From CAITSH01 sp945892985 (lineage in GTDB: Bacteria; Pseudomonadota; Gammaproteobacteria; Burkholderiales; SG8-39), in assembly GCA_945892985.1 (NCBI GenBank), contig CAMDDU010000036.1, forward strand, positions 1 through 44,687: DNA of 44,687 nucleotides, in the 5' to 3' direction. Positions 7,933 to 16,318 of this stretch are shown in pieces. The notes below the pieces were generated by a model that was given only the letters and a program-made list of their open reading frames with translations, made no database searches and was not told the origin of the DNA. Position 1 is the stretch's first letter; each line of letters opens with the position of its first letter. The translations under genes were made by a program, and so were the position numbers.

Positions 7933-10203
7933 TCATTTCCCCGCAGGCCTGCCCGCGCCCTTGCGCACGCAATCGACGTAGAATTTTTTCTTGCCCTCGA
8001 CGATTTCCGATGCAAGGCCGTGGATGTCGGTTTCAAAACCCGGGAACTTCTGGTTGAAGTCGCGCGCGAACTGCAGGTAGCGGATGATGGTCGCGTTGAA
8101 GCGCTCGCCCGGCACAAGCAACGGAATACCCGGCGGGTACGGTGTCAGCATCACGCTGGTGACGCGCCCCTCGAGGTCGTCGATGGCCACACGGTCGATT
8201 TCGCGGTGCGCCATCATGGCGTAGGCGTCCGAGGGCTTCATCGCCGGTTCCATGTCGGACAAATACATCTCGGTGGTAAGGCGCGCCACGTCATTGGCCT
8301 TGTACATGCCGTGAATCTGCTCGGACAAGTCTTTGAGACCTATACCCTCGTACAGCGGCTGCTTCTGGCAGAACTCGGGCAGCACGCGCCACATCGGCGC
8401 GTTCTTGTCGTAATCGTCCTTGAACTGCTGCAAGGCCGTCACCAGCGTGTTCCAGCGGCCCTTGGTGATGCCTATGGTAAACATGATGAAAAACGAATAC
8501 AGGCCCGTCTTCTCGACGATGACGCCGTGCTCGGCGAGGTAGCGCGTGACGATGGAGGCGGGAATGCCGGTCTTGGCGAACTTGCCGGACACATCCAGAC
8601 CGGGCGTGATCACCGTGGCCTTGATCGGGTCGAGCAGGTTGAAGCCGGGCGCAAGATCGCCAAAACCGTGCCATTTCTCGTTGGCCTTGAGCATCCAGTC
8701 CTCGCGCGAGCCCATGCCCTCTGGCGCGAGTTTGTCCGGCCCCCAGACCTTGAACCACCAGTCCTTGCCCCACTCATCATCGACCTTGCGCATGGCGCGC
8801 CGGAAGTCGAGCGCCTCCATGATCGACTCCTCGACGAGGGCGGTGCCCCCGGGCGGCTCCATCATCGCCGCGGCCACGTCACAGGACGCGATGATGGCGT
8901 ACTGCGGCGAGGTCGAGGTGTGCATCAGGTAGGCCTCGTTGAACAGGTGCCGGTCGAGTTTGCGCGTCTCCGACTCCTGGATCAGGATCTGCGAGGCCTG
9001 CGAGATGCCCGCGAGCAGCTTGTGCGTCGAGTGCGTGGCGTAAATGATCGCGTCCTTGGTGCGCGGACGGTCGCGGCCGATGGCGTGCATGTTCTTGTAA
9101 AAATCATGGAAGGTCGCGTGCGGCAGCCAAGCCTCGTCAAAGTGCAGGGAATCGACATAGGAGTTGAGCACATCCTTGAGCATCTCGACGTTGTAGAGCA
9201 CGCCATCGTAGGTGCTTTGCGTGATGGTGAGGATGCGCGGCTTCTTGTTCAGCGCCTCGCGCGCAAACGGGTTGGCCTCGATCTTTTTCATGATGTTCTC
9301 GGGCTGGAACTCCGACAGCGGAATGGGGCCGATGATCCCCAGGTGATTACGCGTTGGCGTCAGGAACACCGGGATCGCGCCGGTCATGATGATCGAGTGC
9401 AGGATGGACTTGTGACAGTTGCGGTCCACCACGACGATGTCGCCCGAGGCCACGGTCGAGTGCCAGACCATCTTGTTCGATGTGGAGGTGCCGTTGGTGA
9501 CGAAAAAACAATGGTCGGCGCCGAAAATACGTGCGGCGTTGCGCTCGGATGCGGCCACCGGACCGGTGTGGTCGAGCAGTTGCCCCAGTTCGTCGACGGC
9601 GTTGCAGACGTCGGCACGCAGCATGTTCTCACCGAAAAACTGGTGGAACATCTGGCCGACCGGGCTTTTTAGAAACGCCACGCCGCCCGAGTGACCGGGA
9701 CAGTGCCACGAGTAGGAGCCGTCCTGCGCATAGTGCGTCAGCGCGCGAAAGAACGGCGGCGCGAGGCCGTCAAGATAGCTCTTCGCCTCGCGGATGATGT
9801 GGCGCGCGACAAACTCGGGCGTATCCTCGAACATGTGGATGAAGCCGTGCAACTCGCGCAGGATGTCGTTGGGGATGTGGCGCGAGGTGCGCGTCTCGCC
9901 ATAAAGATAAATGGGGATATCGGCGTTGCGGCGGCGGATCTCCTCGATGAACACGCGCAGGTTGAGCACCGCCGGATCGAGTTCGGGGCCGGGCGTGAAT
10001 TCCTCATCGTCGATGGAAAGGATAAAGGCCGAGGCGCGCGACTGCTGCTGCGCGAACTGCGACAGGTCGCCGTAGCTGGTCACCCCCAGCACCTCCATAT
10101 CCTCGCCCTCGAGCGCCTTGGCCAGCGCACGAATACCCAGGCCCGACGTGTTTTCGGAACGAAAGTCTTCATCGATGATGACGACGGGAAAGCGGAACTT
10201 CAT
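7933..10203 (-). CDS. Lysine/arginine/ornithine decarboxylase
   Basis: PLP-dependent fold-III amino-acid decarboxylase (LdcA/CadA/AdiA/SpeC superfamily) that makes a diamine or agmatine from a basic amino acid. The 756 residues contain an N-terminal wing domain (VVIIDEDFRSENTSG, receiver-like), YSWHCPGHSGGVAF, NGTSTSNKMVWHS, DRNCHKSILHSIIMTGA, the DEAW stretch, and the cofactor motif THSTHKLLAG with the PLP lysine at 395, then the C-terminal YPPGIPLLVPGER domain. Overall it most resembles Pseudomonas LdcA-type lysine decarboxylases, but substrate choice within this family cannot be settled by eye. GGAG precedes the ATG at 10203. A strong palindrome lies about 50 bases upstream in the leader. 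Confidence 0.9.
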   Translation of the reverse strand: MKFRFPVVIIDEDFRSENTSGLGIRALAKALEGEDMEVLGVTSYGDLSQFAQQQSRASAFILSIDDEEFTPGPELDPAVLNLRVFIEEIRRRNADIPIYLYGETRTSRHIPNDILRELHGFIHMFEDTPEFVARHIIREAKSYLDGLAPPFFRALTHYAQDGSYSWHCPGHSGGVAFLKSPVGQMFHQFFGENMLRADVCNAVDELGQLLDHTGPVAASERNAARIFGADHCFFVTNGTSTSNKMVWHSTVASGDIVVVDRNCHKSILHSIIMTGAIPVFLTPTRNHLGIIGPIPLSEFQPENIMKKIEANPFAREALNKKPRILTITQSTYDGVLYNVEMLKDVLNSYVDSLHFDEAWLPHATFHDFYKNMHAIGRDRPRTKDAIIYATHSTHKLLAGISQASQILIQESETRKLDRHLFNEAYLMHTSTSPQYAIIASCDVAAAMMEPPGGTALVEESIMEALDFRRAMRKVDDEWGKDWWFKVWGPDKLAPEGMGSREDWMLKANEKWHGFGDLAPGFNLLDPIKATVITPGLDVSGKFAKTGIPASIVTRYLAEHGVIVEKTGLYSFFIMFTIGITKGRWNTLVTALQQFKDDYDKNAPMWRVLPEFCQKQPLYEGIGLKDLSEQIHGMYKANDVARLTTEMYLSDMEPAMKPSDAYAMMAHREIDRVAIDDLEGRVTSVMLTPYPPGIPLLVPGERFNATIIRYLQFARDFNQKFPGFETDIHGLASEIVEGKKKFYVDCVRKGAGRPAGK

Positions 10204-10964
10204 GGCGTTCTCCGGAATGCGGAAGCGGTAAATGCAGCTAAAGGGAGGAATTGGGCGCCGATGGCGCCCTCAATAAGGTTCAGAGGAACGCAGTTGCGCC
10301 GCCGCACCGCGGCAATTGCCGCTACTGCAGCCACAACATACGACCGATACGGGGCTTTGGCGGAGCGGACTGCGCAGGCCTTGCCGGGGGTGGCTTGTCG
10401 TCAACGCGCACTGATCGCACCGTCAAGCCAGACGCAAAGCAATGCCACGGGCATCGTGTGCGACCGCGCTAGGGCAATCTGAGATGAGAATCACGCTGTG
10501 TGTGGGCATGGAAGAATTTTCGCGGGATTATACGCCCGGAGCATCGCCGGTCAAGACCAACACCCCATCAGTACGCCCTGGTACGACCATAAGTTTGCAC
10601 CCGGGTTTGCACCCCGGAACAAGCTTAGGCTTCGCCTTGGCAAAAAATGGAAAATCTTCGCAGAACAATCCCAGGTCGGTCGAATTCTCGGTTCATGGGC
10701 GGTCGTTCGGTCTTCCTCGTCTGAGCGGAGCCAAATTGCACAATAAGGATTGCGCCCAAAGGATTGCGCCCAAGCCAAAGCGCCGCAATGCGCGGGTCGG
10801 ACTTTGTCCGTCCCGATGGCCGCAATGTTTGTTTGCGCCGGCGGCCAAATAGCGCGGCCCTGTTCTGCTATTCTCGACTCGACCGCGCTTGAGCAGCGCT
10901 GAACCCGCGGCAGGCGGCACAAAAAACGCCGGGGCCAGACCACGACCACCCAGACAGGAACACT
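10204..10964. other. Intergenic region, no gene seen
   Basis: About 760 bases without a credible coding sequence; the short frames have no recognisable content. It holds the perfect 7-bp palindrome at 10253-10269 near the decarboxylase start, a pair of GTTTGCACCC boxes near 10591-10617, and a perfect 14-bp tandem duplication (AAGGATTGCGCCCA) at 10745-10772. Composition drifts to lower GC around 10600-10750. Confidence 0.5.
10253..10269. repeat. Palindrome in decarboxylase leader
   Basis: GGGCGCC-GAT-GGCGCCC, a perfect seven-pair inverted repeat, ends about 50 bases before the decarboxylase start codon on the minus strand. No T-run follows it on either strand, so it is unlikely to be a terminator; it may be an operator or an mRNA leader hairpin. 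Confidence 0.5.
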
Positions 10965-11183
10965 TTGGACACCATCGAATTCAAGCTTGACCGCGAGCAC
11001 GTGCAACTCAATCAGCTGCTTAAACTGACCGGTCTTTGCACCAGCGGCGGTGCCGGCAAGGCCATGGTTGCCGCCGGCGGCATCACCGTCGACGGCGTGG
11101 CCGAATCGCGCAAGACCTGCAAGATCAAGATTGGCCAGGTGGTGCGATCAGGGGATACGGAAATTTACGTGGTGGCCGCATAA
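10965..11183 (+). CDS. S4-domain RNA-binding protein (YbcJ-like)
   Basis: Small cytoplasmic protein of 72 residues consisting of one S4 RNA-binding fold, as in YbcJ. The core LNQLLKLTGLCTSGGAGKAM and the following GGITVDGVAESRKTCKIKIG match the family, in which the GGIxVNG turn and basic helix contact RNA. The start is a TTG at 10965, four bases after AGGAA; no ATG fits. A hairpin downstream probably terminates it. It stands alone, so the RNA partner cannot be inferred. Confidence 0.88.
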   Translation: MDTIEFKLDREHVQLNQLLKLTGLCTSGGAGKAMVAAGGITVDGVAESRKTCKIKIGQVVRSGDTEIYVVAA

Positions 11184-11191
11184 GGGGAAGC

Positions 11192-11252
11192 CCACGGTTT
11201 TGGGGCGACACACGCCAGGAAACCGCACCCCGAAACCGTGGCCCTGATGTTT
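11192..11252 (+). terminator. Probable terminator after S4 gene
   Basis: A 14-bp stem CCACGGTTTTGGGG / CCCCGAAACCGTGG (one G-U pair; 11192-11205 with 11228-11241) closes a 22-base loop and is followed by TGATGTTTTA. The stem is strong but the T-run is poor, so termination is likely yet not certain. The right arm shares 12 bases with a site on the other side of brnTA. Confidence 0.5.
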
Positions 11253-11282
11253 TAGCCGGCTATCTACGCCGACAATCCACTC

Positions 11283-11319
11283 TTGCATTGTATATGCAAA
11301 TGCATCTACAATAATCTGC
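11283..11319 (+). promoter_or_regulatory. brnTA promoter/operator
   Basis: TTGCAT (11283-11288) and TACAAT (11307-11312), 18 bases apart, form a good sigma70-type promoter. The spacer is filled with overlapping inverted repeats (TGCAT...ATGCA and ATTGTA...TACAAT), the kind of site a BrnA-type repressor could occupy. The -10 box ends only seven bases before the brnT GTG, so the transcript would begin at or next to the start codon. Confidence 0.6.
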
Positions 11320-11601
11320 GTGAACATCTGGGACAAAAACAAGCAAAGCCGCAATTTGGAAGAACACGGCATTGACTTTGCAGATCTCGAGGGATTCTTT
11401 GATGGCGACTTGTTAACGCGGGAGGACGCGCGAGACAGCTACGCAGAACCTCGCTACCAAAGCATCGGAGTGTTCAACGGTGTTGCCCTGTTCGTGGTCT
11501 GGACCCCGCGCGGCCAAGAGGGCGACACACCTCACATCATCTCGGCCAGAAAGGCAGAAAATCATGAAGAAAAAAACTGGGCGCGTCACCACAGAAAGTA
11601 A
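11320..11601 (+). CDS. brnT: BrnT-family toxin
   Basis: Type II toxin of the BrnT family, a small RelE-fold ribonuclease. The 93-residue product has the family features: NKQSRNLEEHGIDFADLEGFF near the N-terminus, the central ARDSYAEPRYQSIGVFNGVALFVVWTPR strand pair (written here in overlapping parts) and the C-terminal HIISARKAE with the conserved RxxxxxE helix. The start is a GTG at 11320. It overlaps brnA by 38 bases, as is common for brnTA pairs, so translation of the two is probably coupled. The pair lies in lower-GC DNA than its neighbours, suggesting acquisition by transfer. Confidence 0.9.
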   Translation: MNIWDKNKQSRNLEEHGIDFADLEGFFDGDLLTREDARDSYAEPRYQSIGVFNGVALFVVWTPRGQEGDTPHIISARKAENHEEKNWARHHRK

Positions 11602-11863
11602 GGCCAAGGGAAAGACAAATTGGGCAAAGCTTGCCGCAATGCCCGATCGTGATATCAAATTCACGAAAGACGCTCCACGCACCACACCCACGGACTGGGC
11701 AAATGCGGTAGCGCATCGCGGCCTGCCCTTGCCGTCGCGTAAAGCGCAGATTGCACTGCGTGTGGATATGGACGTGCTCGCCTGGTTCAGGGAGCAAGGG
11801 TCTGGATACCAGACCCGTATGAATGCAGTGTTAAAGGCGTTTCGCGACGCTCACAAATCGTAG
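11564..11863 (+). CDS. brnA: BrnA-family antitoxin
   Basis: Antitoxin and probable autorepressor of the BrnTA module, 99 residues. The N-terminal half is basic and flexible (MKKKTGRVTTESKAKGK); the middle carries IKFTKDAPRTTPTDWANA, and the C-terminal PSRKAQIALRVDMDVLAWFREQG is the ribbon-helix-helix DNA-binding part, ending YQTRMNAVLKAF. It starts inside the last codons of brnT (ATG 11564). By analogy with the family it neutralises BrnT and binds the repeats upstream of brnT. Confidence 0.9.
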   Translation: MKKKTGRVTTESKAKGKTNWAKLAAMPDRDIKFTKDAPRTTPTDWANAVAHRGLPLPSRKAQIALRVDMDVLAWFREQGSGYQTRMNAVLKAFRDAHKS

Positions 11864-12067
11864 TATCTGTACCATCCCGCCCAGCTATCTGTTGCAAAGG
11901 ACGCGCTGGAACCCCGCGGTGCTTTGCACTACCGTTTTCGGTGCCAAAATATGGGGCCATCATTTCTCTACACCTGTCGCTCCGAAACCGTGGTCTGTCC
12001 CATATTCTCGAAATTTGCGCGGTGGCCGCACTGGCGGGAACGGGTGAAAGCGTGAAAGCAAGAGCGC

Positions 12068-12640
12068 TCAGATCTTGGGCAGCGTGACACCCTTCTGGCC
12101 CTGGTACTTGCCGCCACGATCCTTGTACGAGGTCTCACAGACGTCGTCCTTGTCACACTCGAAAAACACCACCTGCGCCACGCCCTCGTTGGCGTAGATT
12201 TTTGCCGGCAGGGGCGTGGTGTTGGAGAACTCCAGCGTCACATAGCCCTCCCACTCGGGCTCGAAGGGCGTGACGTTGACGATGATGCCGCAGCGCGCGT
12301 AAGTGGATTTGCCCAGGCACACGGTGAGCACGTTGCGCGGGATGCGGAAGTATTCGACCGTGCGCGCCAGGGCGAAGGAGTTGGGCGGGATGATGCACAC
12401 CTCGCCCTTGAAATCGACAAATGACTTTTCGTCGAAATTCTTCGGATCGACGATGGTCGAGTTGATATTGGTGAAAATCTTGAAGTCATCCGAGCAGCGG
12501 ATGTCATAACCGTAGCTGGAGGTGCCGTAGGACACGATCTTGTTGCCATTGACCTCGCGCACCTGGCCCGCCTCAAACGGCGCGATCATGTCCTGCTCTT
12601 TGGCCATGCGGCGGATCCACTTGTCGGATTTGATGCTCAT
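12068..12640 (-). CDS. dcd: dCTP deaminase
   Basis: Deaminates dCTP to dUTP in thymidylate synthesis; homotrimer. The 190-residue protein has the family N-terminus MSIKSDKWIRRMA, the SSYGYDIRC turn, the CLGKSTYARCGI loop with the catalytic-site arginine, TPFEPEWEGYVTLEFSNTTPLP with the catalytic glutamate, and the C-terminal KYQGQKGVTLPKI that closes over the triphosphate. Full length. It is downstream of mrp on the same strand, but a strong intrinsic terminator made of octamer repeats ends 12 bases before its start codon, so it needs its own promoter or read-through. Only a weak GAGAA precedes the ATG. Confidence 0.97.
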   Translation of the reverse strand: MSIKSDKWIRRMAKEQDMIAPFEAGQVREVNGNKIVSYGTSSYGYDIRCSDDFKIFTNINSTIVDPKNFDEKSFVDFKGEVCIIPPNSFALARTVEYFRIPRNVLTVCLGKSTYARCGIIVNVTPFEPEWEGYVTLEFSNTTPLPAKIYANEGVAQVVFFECDKDDVCETSYKDRGGKYQGQKGVTLPKI

Positions 12641-12651
12641 GTTTGTTCTCG

Positions 12652-12766
12652 AAAATAAAAAGTGAAGGAGTGAAGGAGTGACAAAACCGTAGCGCTTGCC
12701 TGCAGGCTCGTTTTACCCTTCACTCCTTCACTCCTTCGCTCCTTCACTCCTTCACTCCTTCACTGC
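12652..12766 (-). terminator. Octamer-repeat terminator between mrp and dcd
   Basis: Read on the minus strand, six copies of an octamer (GGAGTGAA-type; 12719-12766, one copy with a C) are followed by a loop and then by the complementary TCACTCCTTCACTCCTTCAC (12662-12681) and TTTTTATTTT (12652-12661). A stem of about 20 pairs followed by a T-run is a textbook intrinsic terminator, for mrp. Because the left arm is a repeat array, the right arm can pair in several registers. Confidence 0.7.
12719..12766. repeat. TTCACTCC octamer array (6 copies)
   Basis: Six head-to-tail copies of TTCACTCC; the third copy reads TTCGCTCC and the sixth TTCACTGC. The array forms the 5' arm of the terminator stem described separately. 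It is not a CRISPR: there are no spacers. Confidence 0.9.
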
Positions 12767-12768
12767 CT

Positions 12769-13857
12769 TTAGGTGTTTTGTATGACGATATTCGGGAATT
12801 TGCTCGTCATGTCCTTGGCCTGCTCGGAGATTTTCACCGCGATACGCCGCGCCATGGCCTTGTAGAGCGCCGTCACCGCGCCCTCCGGGTCGGACACCAC
12901 GGTCGGGCGGCCCGAGTCGGCCTGCTCGCGGATACCGATATCGAGTGGCAGGTGGCCTAGCACTTCCGCGCCATATTCGGCAGCCATACGGTCGGCGCCG
13001 CCACTGCCGAAAATGTGCTCCTCGTGGCCGCAATTGGTGCAGATGTGCGTACTCATGTTCTCGACAATGCCCAGGATCGGAATACCGACCTTCTCGAACA
13101 TCTTCAGGCCCTTGCGCGCATCGAGCAGCGCGATGTCCTGCGGCGTGGTGACAATGACCGCGCCGGTGACCGGCACTTTTTGCGCCAGCGTCAACTGGAT
13201 GTCGCCGGTTCCGGGCGGCATATCAACAATGAGGTAATCCACATCGCGCCAGCGCGTATCCTTGAGCAACTGCTCCAGCGCCTGCGTCACCATCGGGCCG
13301 CGCCACACCATGGGCGTGTCAACGTCGATCATGAAGCCGATGGAAATGGCCTGCAAGCCGTGGCCCATCATCGGCTCCAGCGTCTTGCCATCGGTTGATT
13401 CGGGCCGGCCGGTGATCCCCAGCATGGTCGGCTGTGATGGGCCGTAAATATCGGCGTCGAGTATGCCCACGTTCGCGCCTTCGGCCGCCAGCGCCAGCGC
13501 CAGATTGGCCGCGGTGGTGGACTTGCCCACGCCGCCCTTACCCGAGGCCACAGCAATGATGTTCTTCACCCCCGGCACCAGTTTCACGCCGCGTTGCACG
13601 CCATGCGCGGCGATTTTCCAGGTGACATTGGCGCTGACCGCAGTCACACCCTCGACCGCACGCAGCCTGGTGGTGACCGCCTTGCGAATGGGTTCTATCT
13701 GGCTTTTGGCCGGATAGGCCAGTTCGACGTCAAGGCTGACGCTGCCGCCGTCGATCTTGATATTGCGCGCCACTTTGCCGCTGGCGAGGCTCTTGCCGGT
13801 GTTCGGGTCGATGACTTCGGCCAGTGCGGCCTGGATTTGCGATTCAGCTACTGCCAT
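12769..13857 (-). CDS. apbC: Iron-sulfur cluster carrier ATPase Mrp/ApbC
   Basis: P-loop ATPase that carries Fe-S clusters to apoproteins in the cytoplasm. The 362 residues comprise an N-terminal MIP18-like domain (about 1-90), the deviant Walker A motif SGKGGVGKST (Lys107/Lys112), the DADIYGPSQPTMLG switch, DMPPGTGDIQLTLAQ as Walker B, and the paired cysteines CTNC (Cys273, Cys276) that hold the bridging cluster. Full length with all key residues. It is divergent from metG across 140 bases; both directions carry a TAAAAT box in that gap. Confidence 0.95.
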   Translation of the reverse strand: MAVAESQIQAALAEVIDPNTGKSLASGKVARNIKIDGGSVSLDVELAYPAKSQIEPIRKAVTTRLRAVEGVTAVSANVTWKIAAHGVQRGVKLVPGVKNIIAVASGKGGVGKSTTAANLALALAAEGANVGILDADIYGPSQPTMLGITGRPESTDGKTLEPMMGHGLQAISIGFMIDVDTPMVWRGPMVTQALEQLLKDTRWRDVDYLIVDMPPGTGDIQLTLAQKVPVTGAVIVTTPQDIALLDARKGLKMFEKVGIPILGIVENMSTHICTNCGHEEHIFGSGGADRMAAEYGAEVLGHLPLDIGIREQADSGRPTVVSDPEGAVTALYKAMARRIAVKISEQAKDMTSKFPNIVIQNT

Positions 13858-13998
13858 AGGGGCTCCTGCTTGCCGCAGGGGCTACCCTGCAACGGATAAA
13901 TCGGGGAAAAGCCAATTTTATCGAAATTACCCCGTCCAAGGCGCTAAAATATTGGTTTTACTGCATTTCATTCCTTCTTTCTGCCATCACATACTGCA

Positions 13999-16116
13999 AT
14001 GACGCACCGCCGCATCTTTGCCACCACCGCCCTGCCCTACGCTAACGGCGCATTTCACATCGGCCACATCATGGAGTACATCCAGGCCGACATCTGGGTG
14101 CGCTTCCAGCGCATGCAGGGCAATGAGGTGCACTTTGTCGGTGCCGACGACGCGCACGGCGCGCCGATCATGCTGGCGGCCGAAAAGACCGGACAGAAGC
14201 CCGAGGAATTTGTCGCGACAATCGCCGCCGGGCGCAAGCAATACCTTGACGGTTTTCACATCGAGTTCGACAACTGGCACTCGACGCACTCGTCCGAGAA
14301 CACCGAGTTGTCGCAGGACATCTACCGCCGGCTCAAGGCCGCGGGACTGATTTATACCAAGTCAATCGAGCAGTTCTACGACCCGGTCAAGGGCATGTTC
14401 CTCGCCGACCGCTACATCAAGGGCGAATGCCCCAAGTGCGGCGCCAAGGACCAGTACGGCGACGCCTGCGAGAACTGCAGCTCGGTCTATTCGCCCACCG
14501 ACCTCATCAACCCCTACTCGACGCTGTCGGGCGCCGCGCCGGTGATGCGATCATCAGAACATTATTTTTTCAAACTATCCGATCCGCAGTGCGTCGGTTT
14601 TCTCGCCGAATGGCTGTCGCAGCCGGGACGCCTGCAGTCGCAGGTGTTCAACAAGGCGAAGGAATGGCTGGAGGGCGACGACGACAAAGCGCTCGGCGAC
14701 TGGGATATCTCGCGCGACGCGCCCTACTTCGGCATCGAAATCCCCGATGCGCCGGGCAAGTATTTTTATGTCTGGCTGGACGCCCCCGTGGGCTATCTCG
14801 CCAGCTTCAAGAATTACTGCGCAAAAAAGGGCATCGATTTCGCCGCCTTCATGGCCGACCCGAATACCGAACAGGTGCATTTCATCGGCAAGGACATCAT
14901 TTACTTCCACACCCTGTTCTGGCCGGCCATGCTCAAGTTCGCCGGCGCGCCCTACAAGGTGCCGGACAATATTTTCGTGCATGGCTTCATCACCGTGTCG
15001 GGCGAAAAAATGTCCAAGAGCCGCGGCACCGGCATCAGCCCGCTGCGCTACCTCGACATCGGCATGAATCCGGAATGGCTGCGCTATTACATCGCCGCCA
15101 AGTTGAACGCCGCCGTCGAAGACGTGGACTTCAATCCCGATGACTTCATGGCACGGGTCAACAGCGACCTCGTCGGCAAATACATCAACATCGCCAGCCG
15201 CTGCGCCGGGTTCATCGCCAAGCGCTTTGAGGGCCGCATCAAGGCGCAGGGCGGCAACGCCCTGGTCACCAAGTTGCAGGCCGAGGCGCCGGCGATTGCC
15301 ATGCTGATAGACACCCGCGAGTTCGGCAAGGCCTTGCGTGACATCATGGCCCTCGCCGACGAGGTCAACGCCTACGTCAACGACCTCAAGCCCTGGGAAC
15401 TTGCCAAGCAGGCCGGCAAGGAAGCCGCCTTGCAGGGCGCCTGCTCCGAGGCGCTGCAGATGTTCCGTCTGCTGACGATCTATCTCAAGCCGGTCATGCC
15501 CGCGCTCGCTGCTGAAGTGGAGAAATTCCTCAACATCGCGCCGCTGGCTTGGGCCGACACGCAGTCGCTGCTGCCCGACGGCCATCGCATCAACGACTAC
15601 CAACACCTGATGACCCGGGTCGAGGAGAAACAGCTCGACGCCTTGTTTGACATTCCGGCTGCCGCGCCGAAAAAGGACAAGAAAAAAATGAACAATGCAC
15701 CGCAAACGCCCGCTGGTAGCGCCTTTCCAGCCGGCGCCCCCTCTCCCCTCCCCTCCCCCGCGGGAGGGGAGGGAGCAGCTGCAACCATCTCGATTAATGA
15801 GTTCGCCAAGGTCGACTTGCGTGTGGCCAAAATTGTGAAGGCCGAACACGTCGAGGGCGCGGACAAACTGCTCAAACTGACGCTGGACATCGGCAGCGAA
15901 ACACGCACCGTATTTGCCGGCATCAAGTCGGCCTACGACCCGGCCAGGCTGGAAGGCCGGCTGACGGTGATGGTCGCCAACCTCGCACCGCGTAAAATGA
16001 AATTCGGCCTGTCCGAGGGCATGGTGCTCGCCGCCAGCGACGACAGCGGTGGTGTCGCAGGGTTGTTTATTCTTTCACCCGATGCCGGCGCCACGCCGGG
16101 TATGAAGGTCAAATGA
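13999..16116 (+). CDS. metG: Methionyl-tRNA synthetase
   Basis: Charges tRNA-Met. The 705 residues contain LPYANGAFHIGHIMEYIQAD with the HIGH signature (20-23), the zinc knuckle CPKCGAKDQYGDACENC, the KMSKS signature at 337-341, the anticodon-binding helical domain and, from about residue 590, the C-terminal tRNA-binding/dimer domain (VDLRVAKIVKAEHVEGADK). The linker between the last two (about residues 565-590) holds PSPLPSPAGGEG, encoded by a GC-rich palindrome, a dispersed-repeat insertion kept in frame. Start is the ATG at 13999. Typical length for the two-knuckle class is about 680-700, so the insertion adds little. Confidence 0.97.
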   Translation: MTHRRIFATTALPYANGAFHIGHIMEYIQADIWVRFQRMQGNEVHFVGADDAHGAPIMLAAEKTGQKPEEFVATIAAGRKQYLDGFHIEFDNWHSTHSSENTELSQDIYRRLKAAGLIYTKSIEQFYDPVKGMFLADRYIKGECPKCGAKDQYGDACENCSSVYSPTDLINPYSTLSGAAPVMRSSEHYFFKLSDPQCVGFLAEWLSQPGRLQSQVFNKAKEWLEGDDDKALGDWDISRDAPYFGIEIPDAPGKYFYVWLDAPVGYLASFKNYCAKKGIDFAAFMADPNTEQVHFIGKDIIYFHTLFWPAMLKFAGAPYKVPDNIFVHGFITVSGEKMSKSRGTGISPLRYLDIGMNPEWLRYYIAAKLNAAVEDVDFNPDDFMARVNSDLVGKYINIASRCAGFIAKRFEGRIKAQGGNALVTKLQAEAPAIAMLIDTREFGKALRDIMALADEVNAYVNDLKPWELAKQAGKEAALQGACSEALQMFRLLTIYLKPVMPALAAEVEKFLNIAPLAWADTQSLLPDGHRINDYQHLMTRVEEKQLDALFDIPAAAPKKDKKKMNNAPQTPAGSAFPAGAPSPLPSPAGGEGAAATISINEFAKVDLRVAKIVKAEHVEGADKLLKLTLDIGSETRTVFAGIKSAYDPARLEGRLTVMVANLAPRKMKFGLSEGMVLAASDDSGGVAGLFILSPDAGATPGMKVK
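15743..15775. repeat. Palindromic repeat inside metG linker
   Basis: A 12-bp stem of C/T-rich and G/A-rich arms with a CCGC loop (15746-15773), embedded in frame in metG and encoding PSPLPSPAGGEG. The arrangement CTCCCCTCCCC...GGGAGGGGAGGGAG resembles REP-like intergenic elements that I recall from other proteobacteria. Confidence 0.75.
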
Positions 16117-16318
16117 GCCGCAACGCACAATGAGAGTCTGGGCGACAGCGCGCTCCCCGCGCAGCCCGGTAGTCATCGTCCTTGCCACGGGCTTGCATGC
16201 GCAGACGCGCGGCATGTCGCGCCGGCACCGCTTTATTGCGCGCATCCATCACTGCGGTCCTCCGTCCGGAATCCGGTAGCAGCACGCCCGATTCCCCTGT
16301 CACAGACCGGAGCACCCC

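Noticed and set aside
8020..9672. Long plus-strand frame of 550 codons
   Set aside because: Exactly antisense to the conserved decarboxylase gene; sequence is His/Arg/Val-rich with no family character, the usual shadow of a high-GC gene.
12719..12766. Possible CRISPR-like array
   Set aside because: Contiguous octamers without spacers and no cas genes; explained as a tandem repeat and terminator arm.
13861..13998. Defined promoters for mrp and metG
   Set aside because: TAAAAT occurs on both strands (13915-13920 and 13945-13950), but neither has a credible -35 box at 16-18 bases, so I did not list them as sites.
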